Made by a program: the position numbers and the translations under genes | In this document: positions 7,655 through 12,531 of the stretch, piece after piece | Layout: every line of letters begins with the position of its first letter | How positions within the stretch are numbered: the first letter of the stretch is position 1 | Assembly (NCBI GenBank): GCA_964621455.1 | Contig: CAZULW010000045.1 | Coordinates: 1-17,905, forward strand | Origin: G020354025 sp964621455 | Lineage (GTDB): Bacteria > Fidelibacterota > Marinisomatia > SCGC-AAA003-L08 > TS1B11 | Direction of reading: 5' to 3' | DNA: 17,905 bases | The notes under the pieces: model-generated | What the model was told of the DNA's origin: nothing | Database searches by the model: none | What the model saw: the letters and a program-made list of their open reading frames with translations, nothing else

Positions 7655-7961
7655 GAACGACCTCAGCAGATTCTAGTATTTCTTTTCGTCGAATAGGATT
7701 ATGGCTCTGCTCTATAGCCTGGCGATTCACCAGATCCACTTCCCTCCCAAAGAGTTCCTTCAGCTCCTCTTGCATCTCGACATGATCGAACAAAGACCAG
7801 CGATGATTCGGCGAAAACCGCACCAGCACATCCACATCGCTCTCCGGCCCGAAGTCCTCCCGCAGCACCGAACCGAACAGCGCCATCTCGGTAATCTTCC
7901 AACGCCGGCAGAAGTCGGCGATTTCGTCCTGTGGTATTTCTATTTTGCCCGGCACTGTCAT
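7638..7961 (-). CDS. mntA: MntA-like nucleotidyltransferase antitoxin
   Basis: This 107-residue minimal nucleotidyltransferase has an intact active site: GS at residues 30-31, then DVD at 42-44 (GSx10DxD), and a third acidic residue in EVDLV at Asp76. Members paired with HepT transfer AMP to a toxin tyrosine and so neutralise it. Its 3' end overlaps hepT by 17 bp. It begins 29 bp after the stop of the oxidoreductase gene, with a weak ribosome site (TAGGTT) about 8 bases before the ATG. It may therefore be read through from the oxidoreductase promoter as well as from any promoter of its own. Complete catalytic residues argue for an active system rather than a relic. Confidence 0.91.
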   Translation of the reverse strand: MTVPGKIEIPQDEIADFCRRWKITEMALFGSVLREDFGPESDVDVLVRFSPNHRWSLFDHVEMQEELKELFGREVDLVNRQAIEQSHNPIRRKEILESAEVVHVFEG

Positions 7962-7990
7962 TTCAGCAACCTAGCGAATTTAACGCCATA

Positions 7991-9163
7991 TCAGGCCTTC
8001 ATCGCGGTCCACTTCTGCTCGCTCTTGGCGCTCTCCAGGACGGTCTCGATGAAGACCATGCCGCGGAGGCCGTCGTCGACATCGGGGAAGTCCAGGGCCA
8101 GGGGATCGGGTTTTTCCCCGGCCAGGTGGGCGCGCAGCGTGTCGGTGAAGTTGCAATAGATGTTGGCGAAAGCCTCGATAAAGGCTTCCGGGTGGCCGAA
8201 TGGCAGTCGTGAAGCCCGACCGGCGGCAGGACTTTTTTCATCAACGTAATCATTGCCCCGGCGCCAGACTATAGAGGGACCATCCTGTTCCCGGATATAC
8301 AGGTAGTTGGGGTTCTCCTGGCGCCATTCCAGGCCTTTCTTTTCGCCATAGACCCAGATAGCCAGGTTATTTTCATCTCCCATGGCGATCTGGCTTGCGT
8401 GCAGGATGCCCTTGGCCCCGGTCTCAAACTTAAGCAGGCAGTTGCCGTCATCCTCCAGCCGGCGGCCCTTGACAAAGGTCGTCAGGTCGGCGCAGATGTG
8501 GGTGATCTTCAGCCCGGTGATGTATTCCGCCAGGTTCTCGGCGTGGGTCCCGATATCGCCCATGCAGCCGGAGGCGCCGCTCTGCTCCGGGTTGGTGCGC
8601 CAGGAAGCCTGCTTGTCCCCGGTCGTCTCCAGAGCCCGGTAGAGCCATCCCTGGGGATATTGCACCACGATCTTGCGAATCTGGCCCAGGTCCCCTTGAC
8701 GGACAATGTCCCGGGCTAGCTTGACCATCGGGTAGCCGGTGTAGTTGTGGGTCAGGGCGAACAACCTGCCCGATTTCTTGACAACCTCCACCAGCTGCCG
8801 GGCCTCATCAACGGTCATCGTCATGGGCTTGTCGCACACTACGTGGAACCCGGCCCCCAGGAAATCTCTGGCAATGGGAAAATGCCAGTTATTGGTGGTT
8901 ACGATTGACACAAAATCAATCTGTTCCCCTTCGGGAAGCCGCTTTTCACCCTCGATCATCTCCTGGTACGTGCCGTAGACCCGGTCTTCATCGAGGTAAA
9001 GCTCCCGGCCGGTCTCCCTGGACTTCTCCGGGTCCCGACTGAAGGCCCCCGCCACGATATCAACGCCTCCATCCAGGCGGACCGCCTTCCGGTGAACATC
9101 ACCGATGAACGCTCCCGGTCCCCCGCCAACCATACCCATATTCAGCTTGCGGTCGAGTTTCAT
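7991..9163 (-). CDS. Gfo/Idh/MocA-family oxidoreductase
   Basis: This 390-residue NAD(P)-dependent dehydrogenase has the two-domain Gfo/Idh/MocA layout. The N-terminal Rossmann fold has GGGPGA at 13-18, and CDKPMTM carries Lys112, the equivalent of the family E-K-P lysine. GDIGTHAEN provides the conserved Asp203 and His207 near the active site. Members oxidise or reduce sugars, inositols and related polyols; the substrate here is unknown. Start choice: the frame extends five codons upstream to a TTG, but AAAGGAG lies 6-12 bases before the ATG at 9163, which is preferred. The gene is first in a unit with mntA and hepT. It is preceded by a long regulatory or repeat region with a candidate promoter. 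A link to amino-sugar use with the NamZ/SSS pair is possible but not shown. Confidence 0.93.
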   Translation of the reverse strand: MKLDRKLNMGMVGGGPGAFIGDVHRKAVRLDGGVDIVAGAFSRDPEKSRETGRELYLDEDRVYGTYQEMIEGEKRLPEGEQIDFVSIVTTNNWHFPIARDFLGAGFHVVCDKPMTMTVDEARQLVEVVKKSGRLFALTHNYTGYPMVKLARDIVRQGDLGQIRKIVVQYPQGWLYRALETTGDKQASWRTNPEQSGASGCMGDIGTHAENLAEYITGLKITHICADLTTFVKGRRLEDDGNCLLKFETGAKGILHASQIAMGDENNLAIWVYGEKKGLEWRQENPNYLYIREQDGPSIVWRRGNDYVDEKSPAAGRASRLPFGHPEAFIEAFANIYCNFTDTLRAHLAGEKPDPLALDFPDVDDGLRGMVFIETVLESAKSEQKWTAMKA

Positions 9164-9254
9164 ACCTGCTCCTTTCAATTAAGTATTCACCGTTAACGAG
9201 ATGACTGATCTTCTCGTCCACGAATCTACTTTGCTTAGGGAATACTCTTCTTAA

Positions 9255-9283
9255 AGATAACGTAATTTAGACTGACCGGACAA
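9255..9283 (-). promoter_or_regulatory. Candidate promoter for the oxidoreductase-mntA-hepT unit
   Basis: On the minus strand TTGTCC (9278-9283) and TTATCT (9255-9260) are separated by 17 bases. This is a reasonable sigma-70-like pair about 90 bases upstream of the ATG at 9163. It rests on motif resemblance alone. Confidence 0.32.
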
Positions 9284-9392
9284 CAAAATCGAATAGGATT
9301 TTGACTGGTAGGATTCCCCCGAAAATGAGCCTCTTGGTTCGTTAACCCATTGCTCCGTCAACCCCGCCTTCATTCCTCGCTGTCATCGCGAT

Positions 9393-9410
9393 CCCGACCG
9401 CAAGGTCGGG
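9393..9410. repeat. CCCGAC/GTCGGG hairpin, member 2
   Basis: CCCGACC (9393-9399) and GGTCGGG (9404-9410) form a 7-bp stem with a GCAA tetraloop. It follows CTGTCATCGCGAT and precedes GTGGCGATC, so it sits in a longer imperfect inverted structure. A close relative of this block lies at 10591-10639, upstream of the second lipoprotein gene. Confidence 0.55.
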
Positions 9411-9433
9411 AGTGGCGATCCCGCCCCTTTTCC

Positions 9434-9528
9434 ACCTCACCCCCTCCGCCGATGGCGGAGCCCCCTCTCCGTTAAACGGAGAGGGGGGAAGGGGGGCCTC
9501 GGCGTAGCCTACGGCGAGCCGGTGAGGT
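9434..9528. repeat. Nested palindromic (MITE- or REP-like) element
   Basis: Outer arms ACCTCACC (9434-9441) and GGTGAGGT (9521-9528) enclose three inner palindromes. These are CTCCGCC/GGCGGAG (9444-9460), a perfect 13-bp stem from CCCCCTCTCCGTT to AACGGAGAGGGGG (9461-9487, one-base centre), and CGTAG/CTACG near 9502-9512. The whole can fold into a clover-like structure. It encodes nothing. It resembles a non-autonomous mobile or REP-type repeat, but no target-site duplication is obvious. Confidence 0.5.
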
Positions 9529-9613
9529 TAAAACCCCACGGGGCGTCACGAGTCGCCGTCGGTAAAAGGGGGCTGATTATTTCCAGGGAATGTCCTCATT
9601 AAACCATACACCC

Positions 9614-9642
9614 TTGTTTTTTAAAAATTTCCACTTTAAATT
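9614..9642 (+). promoter_or_regulatory. Candidate promoter of lipoprotein gene 1
   Basis: TTGTTT (9614-9619) and TAAATT (9637-9642) are separated by 17 bases. The aligned place in copy 2 has TTCCTT, 17 bases, TATATT. Conservation of the spacing in both copies supports a promoter, though each has one weak hexamer. Downstream, GCTGTT (9653-9658) and AACAGC (9666-9671) form a small leader hairpin that is also kept in copy 2. Confidence 0.4.
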
Positions 9643-9707
9643 TCAATGTAAGGCTGTTGTATGTAAACAGCTGCAATTCAACCATAACAAAACAACGGGA
9701 GGCAGTC

Positions 9708-10181
9708 ATGCGTAATCCGGTCATCTTTCTGGTTTTACTGGCCGCCCTGGGACTGGTGGCCTGCGAGCAGAAGGTGGACGTCGCCGCGGAGGAAGAAGCC
9801 ATCATTGCGGTCAATCAAAAGCAACTTGATGCTGCGAGAACGGCTGATTATGAAGGTGAGGCCGCAACTTGGGCGAACGAGCCTTACATCGTAATACGGA
9901 AATCTGGGAACAAAGTAATAGGATGGGATTCTCTAAGTGTCTATTATAAAAAGACATTTAAAGAGCGAAAAGAATTAATGAAAAATGAACCGGATAATTA
10001 TATAATCAGGGAATTCAGCGGATCAAATTACGACATCCACCTCCACGGTGATGCTGCCTATATCCTCTATGACGAACATGTCAAAGGCATATGGGAAGGT
10101 GAAGAGTTTTCTAATGACCCTAAAGTGGCCAAATATCTAGAGAAAATGGACGGAGAATGGAAAATAGTGGCCGTGTTCTAA
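9708..10181 (+). CDS. Small NTF2-like (SnoaL/DUF4440-like) lipoprotein, paralogue 1
   Basis: This 157-residue predicted lipoprotein starts at the ATG at 9708, preceded by GGGAGG. The signal peptide ends in the lipobox LVAC with Cys19; Glu at +2 is compatible with outer-membrane sorting. The mature part begins with a helix (AAEEEAIIAVNQKQLDAA), then WANEPYIVI, GWDSLSVYYKKTF, and an ending DGEWKIVAVF. This layout is typical of the NTF2-like/SnoaL/DUF4440 alpha-plus-beta cone fold, which binds small ligands or acts as a periplasmic accessory domain. No catalytic role can be assigned. A paralogue with the same signal peptide lies about 1 kb downstream. The coding body is more AT-rich than the signal-peptide part. 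A strong terminator lies 180 bp beyond the stop. Confidence 0.85.
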   Translation: MRNPVIFLVLLAALGLVACEQKVDVAAEEEAIIAVNQKQLDAARTADYEGEAATWANEPYIVIRKSGNKVIGWDSLSVYYKKTFKERKELMKNEPDNYIIREFSGSNYDIHLHGDAAYILYDEHVKGIWEGEEFSNDPKVAKYLEKMDGEWKIVAVF

Positions 10182-10204
10182 GCGAATAGGCTATATCCAT
10201 TCGC
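10182..10204 (+). repeat. Conserved hairpin after lipoprotein gene 1
   Basis: Directly after the stop, GCGAAT (10182-10187) pairs with ATTCGC (10199-10204), with further G-C and G-U pairs closing on the loop CTATA. The equivalent place after paralogue 2 folds the same way with different bases, which suggests selection on RNA structure. No T tract follows. Confidence 0.5.
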
Positions 10205-10258
10205 CCCGCCTGACGCGATAATCGGGGGCAACCCGGCTCCCGGCGCGCTGATCTTCAG

Positions 10259-10280
10259 GCGAAGATATGAATATCTTCGC
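10259..10280. repeat. Perfect 10-bp inverted repeat
   Basis: GCGAAGATAT (10259-10268) and ATATCTTCGC (10271-10280) are perfect complements with a 2-base centre. It is long and symmetric enough to be a protein-binding site or a stable hairpin. It has no T tract and no counterpart in the second copy. Confidence 0.5.
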
Positions 10281-10362
10281 TTAATCCCTGCCCGGCAGTT
10301 CGACGGGGAAAAACGCCTTGGAATCCCGCCATCGGCGGGGAAGGGCGCTGTGGATTTTTTAC

Positions 10363-10392
10363 AGTCCCGACATTCATGTCGGGACTTTTTTT
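10363..10392 (+). terminator. Rho-independent terminator (CCCGAC/GTCGGG hairpin, member 3)
   Basis: AGTCCCGACAT (10363-10373) and ATGTCGGGACT (10376-10386) form a perfect 11-bp stem with a 2-base loop, running straight into seven T (10386-10392). This is a textbook intrinsic terminator for plus-strand transcription from lipoprotein gene 1. The stem core is shared with the other CCCGAC/GTCGGG hairpins in the window. Confidence 0.85.
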
Positions 10393-10590
10393 GATTCAGC
10401 GAATTCATTTACCTGTCCGGCTGCTGACGGATGGATTCGCAGATGGATTCGCATCCTTTGTGCGAGGCGGTAAACCACCTCGCTCAGTCGAACAAACCCC
10501 CGCCAACCCCGTCAGAGGCGGGGCCAACGGCGGGGCTGTGAATCTTCAGCTCCGCGTCATACGGCTTCTAAACCCCGCCTTCATCCCTCA

Positions 10591-10639
10591 CTGTCATCGC
10601 AAGTCCCCCGACCGAAGTGTCGGGGATTCGCTATGACAG
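10591..10639. repeat. Nested inverted repeat (CCCGAC/GTCGGG hairpin, member 4)
   Basis: Outer arms CTGTCAT (10591-10597) and ATGACAG (10633-10639) enclose CCCCGAC (10606-10612) and GTCGGGG (10619-10625). The preceding bases AACCCCGCCTTCATCC match 9360-9375 closely, so this block is the partner of the one upstream of lipoprotein 1. It resembles the short dispersed intergenic repeats of the GTCATTGCGA type found in many bacterial genomes. Confidence 0.55.
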
Positions 10640-10665
10640 GCCCGTACCCGACAAAACCATATAAC

Positions 10666-10694
10666 TTCCTTTTTGAAAAATTTCACCTTATATT
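10666..10694 (+). promoter_or_regulatory. Candidate promoter of lipoprotein gene 2
   Basis: TTCCTT (10666-10671), 17 bases, then TATATT (10689-10694), aligned with the candidate promoter of copy 1. The leader hairpin is kept as GCTGT (10705-10709) and ACAGC (10719-10723). Confidence 0.4.
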
Positions 10695-10759
10695 TCAACG
10701 TCAGGCTGTTGCTTGTGTACAGCTGCAATTCAACCATAACAAAACAAAGGGAGACAGCC

Positions 10760-11221
10760 ATGCGTAATCCTGTCATCTTTCTGGTGATACTGGCATCCCT
10801 GGGACTGGTAGCCTGCGAGCAGAAGGTGGACGTTGCCGCGGAGGAGGCGGCCATCAAGGCGGTTTGCCAAGCCCAACTTGATGCTTTTCGAGCATTTGAC
10901 TATGAAGCGGAAGCTGCTACTTGGGTCCAGGAACCCTACACTGTAAGAAAAGCTGGAAGTAGCTTCATCAAAGGTTGGGATTCTCTAAGTGTATACTATA
11001 AAAATACGTTTGAACAATATAAAAACGATCCTGCCAACTATAACATTGAGGAATTCAGCGCTTCTAATTTTGATATCCACCTCAACGGCAACGTTGCATT
11101 TGTTTTCTACGATGAACACAATCACGGAGTCTGGGAGGGTGAAAGCTTTTCAAATGACTCAAGGGTGCTGAAATATTTAGAGAAAAAAGACGGGGAATGG
11201 AAAATCGTGGCAGTACTTTAA
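10760..11221 (+). CDS. Small NTF2-like (SnoaL/DUF4440-like) lipoprotein, paralogue 2
   Basis: This 153-residue protein starts at the ATG at 10760 with a GGGAG ribosome site. The upstream in-frame ATG at 10673 is rejected because it lies in the duplicated leader. The signal peptide MRNPVIFLVILASLGLVAC is nearly identical to paralogue 1, with lipidated Cys19 and Glu after it. The mature region keeps the same landmarks: an N-terminal helix, GWDSLSVYYKNTF, NFDIHL, YDEH, GVWEGE, YLEKKDGEWKIVAVL. It differs by a four-residue deletion in the middle and many substitutions. The shared GWDSLSVYY and WEGE segments suggest a common ligand pocket or partner. Function is unknown. The pair arose by tandem duplication of the whole transcription unit. 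Confidence 0.85.
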   Translation: MRNPVIFLVILASLGLVACEQKVDVAAEEAAIKAVCQAQLDAFRAFDYEAEAATWVQEPYTVRKAGSSFIKGWDSLSVYYKNTFEQYKNDPANYNIEEFSASNFDIHLNGNVAFVFYDEHNHGVWEGESFSNDSRVLKYLEKKDGEWKIVAVL

Positions 11222-11224
11222 AAG

Positions 11225-11243
11225 AAGGGGCTATACCCCTTCG
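11225..11243 (+). repeat. Conserved hairpin after lipoprotein gene 2
   Basis: GAAGGGG (11225-11231) and CCCCTTC (11237-11243) form a perfect 7-bp stem around the loop CTATA, the same loop as after paralogue 1. No T tract follows, so any terminator role would be atypical. Protection of the mRNA 3' end is an alternative. Confidence 0.55.
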
Positions 11244-11428
11244 CCCCGCCTGACGCGATAGTACAGGGCTGCCCGGCTTCCCCGCGTCCGTCCATCGCGG
11301 TCAGGCCATTGGGAGGTGCTGCCCTGATCTTGGGTTAGCATCCCAGGGACCGAAGCCCGAAGCTAGGGAGTGCCACAATTCTCTCGCTGGCCCGCTTTCA
11401 GCGCTGTAGTATTATGCTCAAATTACTA

Positions 11429-11535
11429 AACCGCTGAAGCGGTTATTACAATACGCTGGAACATCCTGTCAACCCACGACTTAAGTCGTGGGCTATTGCC
11501 TCCTGCATAAATAATAATGAACCGTTTTAACGGTT
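11429..11535. repeat. REP-like palindrome cluster
   Basis: Three palindromes are spaced over about 110 bp: AACCGCT/AGCGGTT (11429-11444), the perfect 20-mer CCCACGACTTAAGTCGTGGG (11473-11492), and AACCGTT/AACGGTT (11520-11535). The first and third share the AACCG/CGGTT core. Such sets of short GTGGG- or CGGTT-ended palindromes are typical of REP/BIME-type repeats mobilised by Y1-family (RAYT/IS200-like) transposases. No transposase is present here. Confidence 0.6.
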
Positions 11536-11585
11536 TCCATTATTTCGGAGATCCGGGATCGGAAACGGTCGGCCATATATTCCTA

Positions 11586-11614
11586 TTGGCGCAACTTTCG
11601 TGGGGGATTATCAT
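11586..11614 (+). promoter_or_regulatory. Candidate promoter of the glycosyltransferase gene
   Basis: TTGGCG (11586-11591), 17 bases, TATCAT (11609-11614) lie about 45 bases upstream of the ATG. Hexamer and spacing match is reasonable; there is no other support. Confidence 0.38.
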
Positions 11615-11658
11615 ATATTAAAACTCGTGTATGGAAGGCTTGGGTTTTAATATAGCAC

Positions 11659-12381
11659 ATGGACCTATCCATCGTCATACCGGCCTTTGAGGAAAGCCGG
11701 AAGATTGCCCGGGACGTTGAAGCGGCGGCAGCCTTCCTCAAGGGCGAAGGTCTGGCCGGTGAGATCATCGTCGTCGATGACGGCAGCCGGGACGACACCG
11801 CTGCCGCTGCCAAGGAAGCCGACATCCCCCCGGACGTGCATCTGAATGTCATTCGTTATGCTTCCCACCAGGGCAAGGGCTGCGCCGTCCGCATCGGCAT
11901 GGCGGCGTCAAAGGGCGAGTACGTGATGTTTGCCGACAGCGGAGGCTGTGTGCCTTACGAAAACGCCCTGCGCGGGCTGGATATGCTGAAAAGTGGGGTC
12001 TGCGAACTGGCGCACGGGTCCAGAAAACTGCATGAGAGCAGGATTCAACGGCCCCAGGCCTGGTACCGGCGGATTCTGTCCCGGATTTTCCGGTGGGTCA
12101 TCGTCCGCGCGATGAAAATCCCTGCCGGACTTACCGACACCCAGTGCGGCTTCAAGCTGTACCGGGGCGATGTGGCGCGCACGCTATATAGCTCGTGCAT
12201 CACCGACGGTTTCATGTTCGACGTGGAGATCATCATGCGGGCCAGCAAGGCGAACTACCGCATCAGGGAATTCCCCATCGAGTGGACCTCCGACCGCGAC
12301 AGCCGGTTGTCCCTGACGAGAAACGCAGGGCGTGTCCTGCGGGAGCTGCTAATGATCAGGCGCACCCTGGTCCGGGAGTAA
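11659..12381 (+). CDS. Family 2 glycosyltransferase, dolichyl-phosphate glucosyltransferase (ALG5)-like
   Basis: This 240-residue GT-A glycosyltransferase probably transfers a sugar from a nucleotide donor to a polyprenyl phosphate at the inner face of the cytoplasmic membrane. The N-terminus MDLSIVIPAFEE begins the nucleotide-binding fold, with VVDDGS at 38-43. The acceptor-side motif TDTQCGFKLYRG (159-170) and the following ITDGFMFDVEI are typical of the ALG5/DPG-synthase branch. The metal-binding DxD position reads FADSGGCVPY (91-100), so the second Asp is replaced by Gly. There are no C-terminal membrane helices. No ribosome site precedes the ATG at 11659 (AATATAGCAC), although the start fits the family. 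The M23 gene follows 150 bp downstream on the same strand and may share the transcript. Confidence 0.88.
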   Translation: MDLSIVIPAFEESRKIARDVEAAAAFLKGEGLAGEIIVVDDGSRDDTAAAAKEADIPPDVHLNVIRYASHQGKGCAVRIGMAASKGEYVMFADSGGCVPYENALRGLDMLKSGVCELAHGSRKLHESRIQRPQAWYRRILSRIFRWVIVRAMKIPAGLTDTQCGFKLYRGDVARTLYSSCITDGFMFDVEIIMRASKANYRIREFPIEWTSDRDSRLSLTRNAGRVLRELLMIRRTLVRE

Positions 12382-12531
12382 AAGCCTTGTCCGGCAGGGG
12401 CGGGACGCATCATATTCAAGCGGTACCGATTCGCGGGGTTGTCGCCGCCTGCCTGCAGCAGGTTTCGTTTCCGCTGGCGCAGGGATACGTCCCGCTCCTT
12501 AATTTCCGTAAATAAAATTGGGAGTCTAAAC

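Larger units (their letters stand above)
9164..9707. other. Divergent intergenic region rich in palindromes
   Basis: This 544-bp region separates the minus-strand oxidoreductase from the plus-strand lipoprotein genes. From left to right it holds an AT-rich part with the candidate minus-strand promoter; a CTGTCATCGCGATCCCGACC stretch with a CCCGACC/GGTCGGG hairpin; the nested palindromic element at 9434-9528; and the duplicated leader of the first lipoprotein from about 9600. The GC-rich block at 9420-9580 is absent from the matching place upstream of the second lipoprotein, so it looks like an insertion. I see no protein-coding potential. Confidence 0.6.
9600..10250 (+). repeat. Tandem duplication, copy 1 (lipoprotein unit)
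   Basis: This block matches 10652-11292. Similarity covers the AT-rich promoter-like region, the 5' leader (the 18 bases ACAGCTGCAATTCAACCA are identical), the signal-peptide coding region, the gene body, a post-stop hairpin and the trailing CGCCCCGCCTGACGCGATA. The offset is about 1.05 kb. Copies are most alike in the leader and signal peptide and diverge in the mature protein. Confidence 0.8.
10182..10759. other. Intergenic region between the two lipoprotein genes
   Basis: The 578-bp spacer holds no convincing gene. It contains the post-stop hairpin; a perfect palindrome at 10259-10280; a CCCGCC/GGCGGG stem at 10325-10339; the terminator at 10363-10392; a tandem GATGGATTCGCA pair near 10430-10453; an imperfect GCGAGG...CCTCGC stem at 10462-10483; the 10591-10639 element; and the duplicated leader of paralogue 2. 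Confidence 0.6.
10652..11292 (+). repeat. Tandem duplication, copy 2 (lipoprotein unit)
   Basis: This is the partner of 9600-10250. The leader, signal peptide and the trailing CGCCCCGCCTGACGCGATA are kept. The coding body is 12 bp shorter and has diverged. The strong terminator present between the copies has no clear equivalent after copy 2. Confidence 0.8.
11222..11658. other. Intergenic region with post-stop hairpin and REP-like cluster
   Basis: The 437-bp stretch carries the hairpin after paralogue 2 (11225-11243), the tail of the duplicated block to about 11292, a cluster of short palindromes (11429-11535) and a candidate promoter for the glycosyltransferase gene. No coding frame is convincing. 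Confidence 0.6.

Noticed and set aside
10376..10636. 86-codon plus-strand frame between the lipoprotein genes
   Set aside because: It begins inside the terminator, has no ribosome site and runs through several palindromes. It has no resemblance to a protein family.
9360..10640. Repeated palindromes considered as a CRISPR array
   Set aside because: The repeats differ in length and loop, spacing is irregular (hundreds of bases), and no cas genes are nearby.
10673..10759. Upstream ATG (10673) as the start of lipoprotein 2
   Set aside because: This would put the duplicated leader and its ribosome site inside the protein and destroy the lipoprotein signal peptide shared with paralogue 1.
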